Shown in pieces: positions 1 to 10,729 of a DNA stretch of 64,000 nucleotides (position 1 is its first letter; each line of letters begins with the position of its first letter). The notes beneath the pieces were generated by a model. The model saw nothing but the letters and a program-made list of their open reading frames with translations, was not told where the DNA came from and made no database searches. Origin of the DNA: Hymenopus coronatus (Eukaryota > Arthropoda > Insecta > Mantodea > Hymenopodidae); the NCBI GenBank assembly GCA_030762935.1, contig CM060890.1, positions 63,676,765 through 63,740,764 of the forward strand. Direction: 5' to 3'. The position numbers and the translations under genes were made by a program.

Positions 1-174
1 CTTCGCAGTAATCTTTGGAAGTTTATATTGTTATCAGTGCCAGTGTCTTAGTAGGCTTGTAAACTTTGGATCATCCCCACCCGCAAAACTTATAAAAGGT
101 TCCTAAAGGGATATTATTGTTTGTTTTAATTTTTTACCAAAAAAAAAAAATTCTAGGAAACCCTATACGTTTTT
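1..174. other. unassigned AT-rich flank
   Basis: AT-rich DNA with a short A run near 139-150. No coding signal or recognised repeat is seen before family H begins at about 175. Confidence 0.5.
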
Positions 175-1578
175 ACTTTCTCTACATGTACTATGTACAT
201 AGTAGATAGAGAAGGCAATGTATTCCACTCAAAAATTCAATGTTCAGATTTCAGCTGAAATATATGTTCTGATATCCTCAGAATCAAAATAAAAAGTCCG
301 TATGTGTGCGTGATGCGCGGTGTGTGTAAACAGCATAGCTAAAAATGAAAAGTTCAGCATCTTGCAAGAATCAGACGCGAAGGTTTTGTAGAAAGTGTCC
401 TCACCCCAAACTACCCTTTACATGGACTTTTCGAAAATGTTGAGTTTCTCAAAAATAGCGCTATCGATTAATTAATATACAAGATATTTTCATGACAAAT
501 GAAATGTATATCTTGTAGTATTTTCTGCGAATAGCCTCTAATGACCCCTTCATTCTGGATTACTTTTGTATAACTGCTACAGATACAGACAAAAATTACA
601 GATCTAGTAAACACACAATTTATACCATATAATTCCTATTTTTATTTATTTTTTTCCTTTCTTTATTTTAAACCGTTTCCGAGATATTCCTTGTTATTCG
701 TTTTAGTTTTAAGGTATTCATGGCCTTTTAATTGCAAACTCCTCAAGTACTGAGCAATATTTATCAAACTTTTACTGATTCATAAGGGAACGAATACGAA
801 AGGTTCAATAGCGCAAAACATATAGCTATATATAATTTTTTCTCAAAAAGTGTAAATTAATAATGCATTTTTATAAACTTGATTTCTTTGGTTCGAAACA
901 TTCTTAAACATGTGTACTGTGCTATGAAACTCACAAATATATGCAATGCACATTCTGAAGTTTAATTATTTTCTTTCACGAGGGTGTTTTTTTTTTTTTT
1001 AAATAAATGTAGACATTTTTGTGTTTTGCAATTTTCTAATGTTTTTCCCCTTCTTCTTTTTCAGAAACTAGAGTAATTAATTTAATTTAGATATAAGATA
1101 CAGCCATTTAAGGTTTTATGTGATAGTTCTATTATTATTTCAAGCTAAAAAACACATAAGCACCAATAAATGAGAAAACGAGGAACAAAATTTTATATTC
1201 CGGTTGATGTTTTTCATTGTGACCACATATAAAATATAAATAATGGTCAATTAAAAGAATACGATATACACAAACTTTGTGCAGCAGAAAGAAGAAGGAA
1301 CCAGAAAATATAAACATTTAAAAAGCCCCAAAACGATTATTTTAAAGGGTCATGAATACCTTAAGCTATTTAAACTTTTCCAAAATGGGAAGTCACTTTT
1401 CGTTTCATCTCTCTTTTGTTTTACTTCTGGCCATGCAAAGAGAAGTAAATTTAAATTGTTTCATATAGCGTCCAGCTTTTAAAAACATTTGATGACCACT
1501 CGATTGCCCCGATTTAATAAAAGAATAAATAATATTTCGTCCAATAGTTTGTAGAGAAAGTCACGTGAATGGAATTAA
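175..1578 (+). mobile_element. family H copy 1, split by a TTAA-flanked MITE
   Basis: The head hairpin (ACTTTCTCTAC with a CTATGTACATAG core) starts at about 175, followed by the GTGTGTGCGTGATGCG tract near 302-328. The body runs to 712 and is broken by a MITE (713-1360). It resumes at 1365 and ends near 1578 with GTAGAGAAAGTCACGTGAATGG. The body aligns by eye with the copies at 20485, 27162 and 45588. There is no coding capacity. Assignment to non-autonomous Helentron-like elements is inferred from the shared 11-mer in the head and, inverted, in the tail. Confidence 0.85.
713..1360. mobile_element. MITE with 19-bp TIRs and TTAA target duplication
   Basis: The left end GGTATTCATGGCCTTTTAA (713-731) is matched in reverse complement by the right end (1342-1360) at 17 of 19 positions. 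TTAA lies directly outside both ends (709-712 and 1361-1364). Removing the 648-bp element plus one TTAA restores a continuous family H body like that of other copies, which shows the insertion cleanly. TTAA duplications are typical of piggyBac and also of Sola3. The termini do not look like the usual CCC-type piggyBac ends, so the superfamily is left open. The interior is AT-rich and non-coding. Confidence 0.85.
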
Positions 1579-1870
1579 TTAAATAAATTATGAATCAGTG
1601 GTTACATTTAAATTATTTACAAGGCTTTGTTTTACAATCTGAAGGAGTTTAAACTGATGAAAGTTATGTTTTTCTCTATTATCGTTTCCTTTTAAAAAAA
1701 CTTCTACAACTCTCTTCTTCTTTCTATTGTCCTCTTCATTTATAGTTCTTACAGTCAATGTTGTGATTCAGAAGCCTGTTGAGAAGCACGGAAAAGTTGG
1801 ATCAGCCCAATAACTGGTATAATGAAATACAGTGATGAAAGGGATGAACGTAAAATTAGCTAAACAAACC
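1579..1870. other. AT-rich stretch, nothing recognised
   Basis: No coding frame, repeat family or RNA feature could be assigned between the tail of family H copy 1 and the tRNA-like repeat that follows. Confidence 0.5.
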
Positions 1871-2010
1871 CAGGATTCGTCCAGCGACCGAAGAAAACCG
1901 CGAAAAAAACTTCGGTCAGATTAGTTGACCCCAAGGTTTGAACCCGGTACCTCACGAATGCGGCCCACAACTGGGAACGTCGATTAACTCTGCCATAGCA
2001 CCTTATACTT
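1871..2010 (-). repeat. possible tRNA-derived SINE fragment
   Basis: On the minus strand there is a pol III B-box-like GGGTTCAAACC and a following GTTTTTTTCGCGG segment, like the promoter-proximal part of a SINE. The A box is not convincing. Base composition is more GC-rich than the flanks. Confidence 0.35.
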
Positions 2011-2129
2011 CTGACTGCTTTAAGACATCGAGATAAACAGGCAGAATTAGTTTCATTACCAAGCAAAGGCGTTTCTGAGCAAGTGTTACTGGACTTCATG
2101 CAGAGACGTCGCAGGTAAAAAAAAAAAAA

Positions 2130-2832
2130 AAAAGTGATGTGTTCCATTCACATGATTTTCTCTACAACTCGCAGCAAATGATTGTTAAAATGTTTATTCT
2201 CCTATTTACTTCATGCAAATCGGGAAAAAATAGCATAAATCATCTTATTACTTGCTTTCTTTTAAGTAGAAAGGAAATAAGGGATTACCATTGTCTAAAG
2301 CGATACACAAATCCTTTAAAAGCTGGTTGCCGTGGGATTGAAGTCCCTTTGTTTGTATGGTCAGGAGTTGACAAATTCGCGTGTTAGAAAGGTATAAGAT
2401 CTTTAAAACTAAAACCAATGAAAAGGAATGTCTCAAAAACGAACAACTCCAGGGAAAAAAATGCATATGACGCAAACTGTGTGTTTTAACGAGCCTTAGT
2501 TTTTGTTAAGTCATTTTTAACTATTTCTTACGGTTTACCAGTTATACAAAATTCCGAAAAATTCATCCAGAATAAAGATGTCTTCAGAGGCTATTCCCAG
2601 AAAACTCAGATATACATTTTATTTCTCATGTAAATATCTTTAATATACGGTATTTCAATCAAAATCCTTAGAGCCTTTTTGAAAAAATCAACATCAATTT
2701 TCCATGTAAAGGTAGCTAGGGGTGATGGGTTTTTTTTTTTCAGAAGCTTCGTTTCGCATCGTTGGAAGATACTGAACTTTAATATCAAGTTTGGTATTTA
2801 ACGGACTTTTCGTTTTTGTGCTATGTTGCACC

Positions 2833-2877
<45 letters not shown>

Positions 2878-3032
2878 ACAAACACACAGAAGGACTTTTT
2901 CTAAAACTGCCTTTTTGGATTTAGGGAGTTTCAAAACATATATTTCTGGTGAAATCTCAGTATCGAATTTTAGGGTGCATTACAATTATCTTCTTTATTC
3001 ACTATGTGTATGGTACGTGTAGAGAAAGTAAA
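2130..3032 (-). mobile_element. family H copy 2, full length
   Basis: The tail is on the left (inverted CATGTGAATGG and TAGAGAAA near 2139-2165) and the head hairpin is on the right, ending GTAGAGAAAGT near 3031. About 900 bp with all landmarks in order. A (CT)n array of about 36 bp (2837-2872) occupies the site where other copies carry (GT)n. Confidence 0.85.
2837..2872. repeat. (CT)n microsatellite
   Basis: An uninterrupted CT dinucleotide run within family H copy 2, at the family's internal simple-repeat site. Confidence 0.95.
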
Positions 3033-3650
3033 AATGTCCTCTTCTATCCCTCCCTGTTGACGTTTGCTGACATCGTTCACCAAGCATTCAGTGACCCTTG
3101 GCCGCTGTTGGTTTCAGTGCAGACAACTTGAATTCAACTGCTTAGGAATTCTTGCACCTATTCGTTACACATTTCTTTCTAGCTACAAAGGAGAAGTAAG
3201 AAACGAATCGATAGTAAAAATCTAATTGCGGGTTGTTATTTTCGGAACACTAGGAATAACTGCTGAATGTGGATAGCATTATACAAATATGTATTATTTA
3301 TATGTCTTTCTCTAGTCTTCAACAACGCATCTTAAAAAGCTGTTTTCCTACAACTACTTTAAACAATTTTAGAAATATTTTAATTACACATTTCAGGATA
3401 GATATAATAGGAACATGAAAATGCAGCAGACTAAGCGCTTGTCAAATCTTTTAAGAGCTTATCGCTTTGTGAAGGCTATGAAATATTTCTGTTTACTTTA
3501 CTAGCTGAAGGCGTCAAAATGCAAAAAGACTTGCTCTTTGAGAAGAGCAGAAGTATTGAAATAGAAACCGATAAATAAGAATATCTCGGAAATATTTAAC
3601 ACTACAAAAAATAAACAAACGAAAAGTATTTGATATCAACTGAGAGCTTT
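3033..3650. other. unassigned DNA between family H copies
   Basis: AT-rich sequence without a convincing open frame, RNA gene or recognised repeat. Confidence 0.5.
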
Positions 3651-3654
3651 AACT

Positions 3655-3656
3655 GA

Positions 3657-3698
<42 letters not shown>
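3655..3698. repeat. (TTA)n microsatellite
   Basis: About 14 TTA/ATT units just left of the truncated family H copy that starts near 3745. Confidence 0.95.
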
Positions 3699-3744
3699 CT
3701 ATTATCATCTCATATTTACCTGCTATGCCAAACTCAATTAAAAT

Positions 3745-4128
3745 GAAGATGATTGGATGTATAGTTCTTCTGCAATGAAAATGTCCTAAACATACCTGTG
3801 GTATTTTAATCAAAACATTTAGTGTCATTTTTATAAAAGCAAAAGGTTCCATGAAAAGAGTAAATTGAAGGAGGGAAGTTTTTAAAAAAGTCTTTGTGTT
3901 GCATCCTTGGAATATGTTGAACTTAAATATCAAGTTGAATTTAATCGACATTTTGTTTTTGAGTTATGATTTACCTCATACACACACAGACCTTTTTCCA
4001 AAAATTCTTTTTCTGGATTCAGGGGGACCCAAAACATTTATTTCCGGTAAAATCTCGGTATCGAAATTTTGGGTTTATTACAATAGCTCACTATACACTA
4101 TATATTTAGTACGTGTAGAGAAATAAAA
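3745..4128 (-). mobile_element. family H copy 3, tail missing
   Basis: Head half of the element in minus orientation. The inverted (GT)n site (CACACACACAG near 3980) and the head hairpin (ending near 4125) are present. The tail half is absent. It lies directly beside the tail of copy 4 in the same orientation, forming a head-to-tail cluster. Confidence 0.75.
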
Positions 4129-4140
4129 AGAGTATTTCTG

Positions 4141-5207
4141 CCTCTACATTTTGCTAATCGAGCTAAACATTAGCAGAAATGGTTCCTATAATTTGTTTCC
4201 TTATAAGTAGAAGGGAAATAAAGGAATACATTAGGCTAAAGATATATCAAATACTTTAAAAGTTGCAATACAATGAAACTTGTTTCTTTTGAAAAATTCC
4301 CATATCAGAAAAGTTTCATAAAACAGAAACCAATAACAAGCAGTATCTCGGAAATGGCAACCCCACGAAAGCAAAAAATGTAGGATAGGAAATGCTAAAA
4401 TGCTGGATGTATACCATGGTTCCTTTCCCCTCGATTATTTCATTTCCCTTCTTCGTGTTTCAGGTCGGCGCAGGTGTGGCTTGAGGCTTTGCAGGCAGAT
4501 GACACGATTGAGTGAAACTCCTCCGAACTCACGGTGCCAGTATAGCCTCCTTGACGAGATAGGGCTGTCCTCTAGAGAATGTTAGGGCCTTCCGTGCGCC
4601 TCTGCGCTTAGCTCGTCGTTTCCTATGTGCCTTCCTCACCTCACATCCATCCCCCGCGAGGGGGGGGGGGTAATGGACCAGGACTTACTTGCAGCTGCCA
4701 AGTGTCCCCCGCCTTTACCATGCTCTACCCTCTACGATTTACCATTATAAAAAAATCAGCAAACTTAATCCAGAATGAACAGGCCTTCAAGAGGTCATTC
4801 CCAGAAAATTCAAGATATATATTTTATGTGTCATGTAAATATATTTAAATTACGACACGTTAATAAAAGTGTTAAGAGTCATTTTTGAGAAAATCAAAAA
4901 TTTTGAAAATGTTTCATTTAAGGGTAGTTAAGAACGGGGGCAATTTGCTTGAAAATTTTGGAAGCTAGTAAACTTAAATACCGTTTGGTATTTAACGGAA
5001 TTTTCCTTTCTGAGATATACTGTCCACAGTCATTTACATACCGACAGACACACTCACAGACAGGCACACATGATCTTTTCTAAAAATGCCTACTTGGATT
5101 CAGGGGCCTCAAAACATAAATTTCCAGTGAAATCTCGATATGTAAATTTTGGGAGGAACATAGAACCTTCTGTATACACTATGTACATTGTACGTTTAGA
5201 GAAAGTG
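4141..5207 (-). mobile_element. family H copy 4, interrupted by a GC-rich insert
   Basis: Tail-proximal body at 4141-4400, head-proximal body at 4735-5190, head near 5190-5207. The middle holds a GC-rich insert. The body resumes right of it at the family landmark for the TAAACCGTAAGAGATAG region (inverted, 4728-4745). Confidence 0.75.
4412..4722. mobile_element. GC-rich insert in family H copy 4, origin unknown
   Basis: About 300 bp, much more GC-rich than its surroundings, bounded by a 7-bp direct repeat TACCATG (4412-4418 and 4716-4722) that may be a target duplication. It contains a pyrimidine tract ending in TTTCAG (about 4446-4463) that looks like a splice acceptor, and a run of G near 4662. 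Not recognised. It could be an undescribed retroposon or a processed transcript piece. Confidence 0.4.
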
Positions 5208-5326
5208 ATGCTTCGTATTCAGAGAGGCTCAAAACATATTTCTGGTGAAATCTCAACGTCGAATTTTTTGGTGAAATAGAATACTTCCTCTACTTACTAC
5301 AGGTACGTAGTAGAGAAGGTAAAAAT
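5208..5326 (-). mobile_element. family H copy 5, head fragment
   Basis: Only the last 120 bp of the element are present: the inverted GAGATTTCACC landmark and the terminal hairpin with TACGTAGTAGAGAAGG. It directly adjoins copy 4 in the same orientation, so copies 3, 4 and 5 form a tandem series. Confidence 0.7.
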
Positions 5327-5404
5327 TGCAATATTAGTAAATAAACAGCGCCGGATTGAAGTATGGGATATAAGCATAACAAAAAACAAAAATTTAATAT
5401 CCTG

Positions 5405-5405
5405 C

Positions 5406-5442
<37 letters not shown>
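5405..5442. repeat. (CT)n microsatellite
   Basis: CT dinucleotide run with one TT interruption. No family H body surrounds it. Confidence 0.9.
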
Positions 5443-5443
<1 letters not shown>

Positions 5444-5761
5444 AGATTTTCTCCCAATTTCACAAGTGAATTTACTTTAAAGTTAGTCAACACAGAGCTA
5501 GAAAACAGTGGACAAATATCTATATAGATCAGTCATGTTAATGTTGCCTTGGGAACGATATCAGATAAGTACATCCCTTATTCAGCAGTACAGCTGCTTG
5601 TATTGTTGTCTGAATATCGCCGCATGCGCAATACGTGTAGAGGAAAGAAGGTTAAGTTATTACATACTATTGTGAGAAATTGAGCTTTTAGTCAAATCGA
5701 GTAGATGTTGCTTTATTAATAGTACTGAATGAATATTAAATTTTGGAAGATGAAATTATAT

Positions 5762-6222
5762 TACTTTCTCTACACGTACTATGTACATAGTGTATAGAGA
5801 TGGTATTGTATGGCACCCAAAAAGTCGATACCGAGATTTCACCGGAAATACATGTTTTGGGTCCCCCTGGATCCAAAAAAAGCATTTTTGGAAAAAGGTC
5901 CGTGTGTATGCGGGTGTGTGTGTCTGTGGACAGCATAGCTCAAAAACGACTTTAAAAAACTTGTACTTTTCTCATACAGATATTTGTCAACTTGTGTCCA
6001 TACAAACAAAGAAACTTCAGTCACCTAGTAACCAGCTTTTGACTTCACTTCAACCTATGATACTCTCATATTTCGCTTTTACTTACAAGGAAGCAAGTAA
6101 TAAGACTATTTCTGCTAATTTTTTCTCGATTACCATGAAATAAATAGAAGAATAAGCTTATTAACAATAATTTGTTACACAGAAGTACAGAAAGTCATGT
6201 GAATGGAACACATCATTTTTTT
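5762..6222 (+). mobile_element. family H copy 6, internally deleted
   Basis: Both ends are intact: the head hairpin at 5762-5802 and the tail AAAGTCATGTGAATGGAACACATC near 6190-6213. The middle 400-450 bp is missing. The sequence passes from CATAGCTCAAAAACGACTT straight to the tail-proximal ACTTTTCTCATAC landmark. This is an internally deleted derivative of about 460 bp. Confidence 0.85.
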
Positions 6223-7194
6223 TTTAATTTAGATTGTATAACAAATGATTTTGAATTGTATTTAATTTCTAACTTAGAATACTCTACCGAGAGCTTGCAC
6301 AGCTATAGTCACTTCTATATACCTCCCCTTATTTTCTAATAATACCCAGACATATGAATTCTTAAGCAGGTGGCTTCAATTCACATGCCCTCAACTAGTA
6401 TCAATACAAAGGCCATAAACACAATGAGCAAGAATCACTGGCGGAAGTAAAACACCGTTGAGAGGGTTAGCTACACACCAACGGACTACGACGGAGGGGG
6501 ATGATTTGCTATCTGTAACGTCACTGTATAAACTCTAGTAACAATTCAATTTAATATCCTTTCAACCTGACTTTAACGCTTGAAAGATTACCATGCTTAA
6601 TAATTTACAATGCATAAAATACGCAGTAGAATATCAATAATTGTATGCACCGTGAAAATGTACGCACATGAACGCGTACACACCAATATCCATAGTCAAG
6701 GGTGGGTGGTTTTAATCGACTGTTAAATATTAATTACTATTAAAGCAATTCTTCATATCAGGTAAGTCAAACCCTCAATCAATCCAGTTTTATGCATTCC
6801 GCAATTATTTATACATCGGGCACCATGGTATTTAAGCAAATTATGTAACATGGATTTCTTTGATTTCACGCTGTTAATTCATTTGTAATACAGTAATTTG
6901 TTCGCTGATGCTAACGACACAATTTTACAACTAAAATGTGCTCTGTGACAAGCGCATGCTTTATGTTAGGTTAAGTTAGAAAACTCTCGTGCTTCTAGAC
7001 AGCTCAGTTGAAAGAAATATCGAGGTATAAATCTTTAGTTTAACATAATGTATTATTAAAAATAATGTTGGTTTAAGCTAATATGTTTCTATTGGTTAAT
7101 ATTGTTTAAATCTGCAATTATGTTTTACTTTTGTTTCATATTTTATCATAGTTCAGTCAGGCTGTTCCAATTCAACTCGCCTGAGCGAGAGTAC
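6223..7194. other. unassigned region
   Basis: AT-rich. It contains GTTAGGTTAAGTTAG near 6965, similar to the TTAGG telomere-type unit scattered in many insect genomes. No coding or repeat assignment. Confidence 0.45.
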
Positions 7195-7544
7195 TCTAGC
7201 GTATTCAACCACAAAACATGGAGCAGAGCTGAGAGGGAGCGAGTCACTGGGCACTGGTCAAAGGTCATACTACAATGCTTGCGTCCTGCCACTTCATTTC
7301 CAACACTGTTGCGCCATATGTTATGTCGCAAGTAGATTCCCTGTGAGCCGCCATTTAATCGGTGCGCTTTCGGCGCGTAACAAGGCTGGAACAGACTGGT
7401 TTAGTGTTTATTGTAAACTCCAGTTAGACAAGTGTTTAAACCCCATGTATAGAATTGATGTTGATGAAATAAGACTTATTCGTCTGTTATAGGGTAATAA
7501 GTAAATTATTCGAGCAGGACTTTTTTTAACGAAGTAAGTGATCG
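7195..7544. other. possible non-coding flank of the transposase fossil
   Basis: Somewhat more GC-rich than the surroundings and contiguous with the 3' end of the fossil transposase frame on the minus strand. It may be the untranslated end of that transposon, but I could not define a terminal inverted repeat. Confidence 0.3.
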
Positions 7545-8455
7545 AACTGATGTCATTCGTTAATGCACACCTGAGTACGCTGTTGCATGGAAATTCTGAT
7601 TCTGTGTACATGGCAGGTGTGCTGGATCTACAGTACACCGTACTACTTTGACGAAGGTTCACTGGATCTTCCACCTTTATTGCATAAACGTGTTGCTTTA
7701 AGTAACCCCAGAGGAAGTCCAGAGGCGAGATCAGATGATATGGCTAGCCAGGTCCTCGTCTTCCTAACCAATGACCAGAATATGCCGTTTTTAGTCGATT
7801 GTGGTGGAACACCATGTTAAAACCACTTCCTTTATCGCTCTTGAAATGTTACATTTTCTAGTAGCAAGGCGAGTTCATTAGGAGATGCTCCTGTTAGATG
7901 TCCCTCGAAGAAAACTGGTCCAATAAGATGGTCGCCCCAAATTCCACATTAAAAGTTCAGTTCTCACTGCTCTTGGAAAACTATCTGCCTCAATTACCCA
8001 GTGAGAATTATTCAATACTCCAAGATTGTGGCGATTTATTGTCCAGTTTCTGTGTAGGTACTCTTGATTCATCCGAAAACAGGATTCTGGAGACGAATCC
8101 CATACCAGTTGTCACTCGGCTTGGCATCATCCATAGAAGTTTACCCGAGCTTACAAACCTCTTCTGTGGAGTGTTTGGTGTAGGTACAAATACTACGGAT
8201 GAAACTTATTGACTCACAGAGCTCGCATTGTGGCAAATGTTTACCTCTTGTGCAGCTGCCCATTGGTGTGTTTCTCACAGAAAGCATCCTTGCAAATGAT
8301 GATTTACGCAGACGTCTCTCAACATTCTGGAGAGTTTTTAGTGTGGTTGCTGTCAATTTGGACATCTCTAAGCTTGTTGCGCATTCGCTCTCACTCTCCA
8401 TAAATAAGGAGCATATCAACGTACTCGTCTGACGAGTACACATCAGAAGACTGGT
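7545..8455 (-). pseudogene. Tc1/mariner-like (DDE) transposase fossil
   Basis: On the minus strand, pieces in shifting frames read in the order of a transposase common in insect genomes. N-terminal SDEYVDMLLIYGECERNA (about 8390-8440) matches the helix-turn-helix start. Next come ILFSDES (first catalytic Asp context), then the NRHN...NSHW and WNLG.PSYW.SF.RG region. A degraded VFHH segment stands where the second Asp motif is expected. WLGRRGPG and LDFLWGYLKQHVYA follow near the C-terminus, then VEDPVNLRQ. Several stops and frameshifts make it non-functional, and the second catalytic Asp motif is lost. Superfamily is inferred from remembered family patterns, without a search. Confidence 0.8.
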
Positions 8456-8617
8456 ACATATTTTAAGTAGCAGCATACGCATAACAAATGAACTTTGCTG
8501 TGTAATTCCGATCAAATTACTGCCTTGAGTTATTATTGTAGGCCGGTAATTTTTTAAATGCACGACAACCAAGTTTCTTCTTATAATGTCTAACCATTGT
8601 AGTATCGTGCAGATCAT

Positions 8618-9590
8618 AAGCAGAAAACTGACCCAAGAATTAGCTATTAATCATAACTGGAATTTAACCTTTATTGTTATTAAAACTCAACTAAACGTGT
8701 TTCTAATAATATCTGCTTTTAAAATTCTTATTTACACGCGCATCGTTGTAATTTTGTAAAAATAGCCGAAAACATGCAGGTAATATACAATATCATTGAA
8801 GTCCCAGTTCTGTTAAAGTAACCTCTTCAGTTAAAGAGGCCATTTACATAAAAAGTGTTTTTTTTTCTTTTTCTTTCTTTCATACATGGCCAATATGATT
8901 TTAAAATACCATATGATTAATCTATTTTCCAAATAAATTGAATATATATATATATATATACATATCCTGAATACGGCTCATAGGAGTGGCCTGTGAAATC
9001 CCTTTTATTTTGAAAGATCTTTATATAATTGGTAAACCGCAACAGATAAAATCTTACTACTAAAATATAGATATTTGTAAAACACAGTTGTTATTATTCT
9101 TCTATTTTTTATTATTATTATTTTCTTTGTTTTCTAACTAGAGTTAACCACTACCAAGATATTTCTGTTGATGGTTTGAATTTTCAAATACACTTACTTT
9201 TCTGAAATAGGAGCAGTTAATAATTTTTTCGCGTAGTTATGCTAATAGCATGGAATTTCAAAGCCATGACATGGCGATCGCTCTTAAAACATCCAAATAT
9301 CGTACGAAGAAGTGTGTAAATATGAATAAAACAGTAGGACATAGAATGATAAGCTTTTGTAAGAATAATTTATAGTTGGAAAATTCGTATTTTGTATTTA
9401 CAATACCTATCAAACATATTTTACATTTTAAATTTTAAAATTGACTTCAGGACAGTATTCTTTTGATGACAATTTGCAATGTTACATTATAGGCTACAGT
9501 TTGCTTTGCTATTTTACGGGATCCTAGAATTACAATTTTCTTGCTCTTAAGTTTATTCACTACAGCGCTTATTTTGGCATAGTTAAGTAT
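8618..9590. other. AT-rich unassigned region with (AT)n
   Basis: Holds an (AT)n run near 8942-8961 and otherwise no recognised element. Confidence 0.5.
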
Positions 9591-9789
9591 ATTTTTACGC
9601 TATCTATGGATAGAAGGAGAGGTATTATATTCCTCCCAAAAATTAGATGTCGAGATTTCATCCAAAATGTATGTTCCCCTGAATGAAAAGTATTTTTATA
9701 AAAAGTCCGCATGTGTGTGTGTGTGTGTGTGAATAGCACTACGAAAAGTCGGTTAAATACCAAACTTTTTTTTACTGAATGATCGTTAA

Positions 9790-10023
9790 TTGATGCGGTT
9801 CTTAGCGTTCCATTCTACATTGAACGAGAGAGACCACTTAATTTTGCTCAAAGGCCTCTTTATCAGTGCCGTAAATCTATGACACGGGACCAACGGCTTT
9901 ACTTTCCTTCTGAAGTAAGCCGTGCTAGGGATTTTTGCACCCGAAAAAAAAAATCATCGCTCTCCGCCGGGTTTGAACCTTGGGAGCAGATAGTATGTTA
10001 CCCTTAGATCACGGAGGACGACA
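9790..10023 (-). mobile_element. SINE-B copy 1 (tRNA-derived)
   Basis: Minus-strand reading: head GTCCTCCGTGATCTAAGGGT (A-box-like), then B box GGTTCAAACCC, the CGGGTG(C)AAAAAT segment, the family centre, and GGACGCT-type 3' sequence. It is complete from head to near the 3' end and inserted in family H copy 7, so it is younger than that copy. Confidence 0.8.
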
Positions 10024-10279
10024 AAATTGATTTTTAAGTTCACCATCTTCCAAGAAGGCAACATAAATATTTACAAGAAAACTCCACTGCCTCCAAATTC
10101 ATTACATAGAACATGTTTTGAATGTTGTGTTTTATAAAAAATGGCTAACGATTTTGATTAAAATAATATAAGCATTTTTAAGATATTTTCAAGACAAACG
10201 AAATGTGCATCTTGAATTTTCTGACACTCGCTTCTGATGTCTTCTTCACTCTGGGTGACCTTTGAATATCTTGTTAACC

Positions 10280-10282
<3 letters not shown>

Positions 10283-10322
<40 letters not shown>
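10283..10322. repeat. (AG)n microsatellite inside family H
   Basis: About 19 AG units exactly at the family landmark GTAAGAGATAGAC, which itself supplies an AGAG seed. Confidence 0.95.
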
Positions 10323-10327
<5 letters not shown>

Positions 10328-10729
10328 CGTATTAAGACAAAAAATTAAGATCGGGTCAAAACACACAATTTATGTGCAATACATTTTTTTATTTTTTTAG
10401 TTAACCATTTCCGAGATATCCCTGATGCTGACACTTTTCTGAAATGGAAAGTTTTATTGTTCTTTTTTCTTTCTTCTGGCCAAGCAAAGAAAACAAAATT
10501 CCTATCTCAACACATTGCCACAAACTTTTAAAAGATGTTACTATCGTTTTAGCCTTGTACATATATTCCCTATTTCCCTTGTGCCTACGATGAAATAAGC
10601 GTAAAAATATTTCTGTTAATGTTTATCTGGATTAGCATAAAGTAAATTGCAGAATAAGCTTTGGTAAGAGTAATTGGTTGCCGAATAGGTAGACAAAGTC
10701 ATACGAATGGAACACAATAGACTTTTCTG

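Larger units (their letters stand above)
9592..10727 (+). mobile_element. family H copy 7, with SINE-B inserted
   Basis: Degenerate head at 9592-9640, (GT)n at 9714-9731, and body up to about 9765. SINE-B then interrupts on the opposite strand, and the body resumes at about 10030 with TTTTTAAGTTCACCATCTTCC. It carries an (AG)n array at the GTAAGAGATAGAC landmark and ends at GACAAAGTCATACGAATGG near 10710. Confidence 0.8.

Noticed and set aside
175..230. Reading the family H head hairpin as a canonical Helitron 3' end
   Set aside because: The hairpin is not followed by CTRR and the other end does not give a clear canonical 5' TC, so the canonical Helitron is rejected in favour of a Helentron-like hypothesis.
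6961..6980. Interstitial telomere repeat (GTTAGGTTAAGTTAG; also near 40537 and 59667)
   Set aside because: Two to four degenerate units only; common by chance in AT-rich insect DNA.
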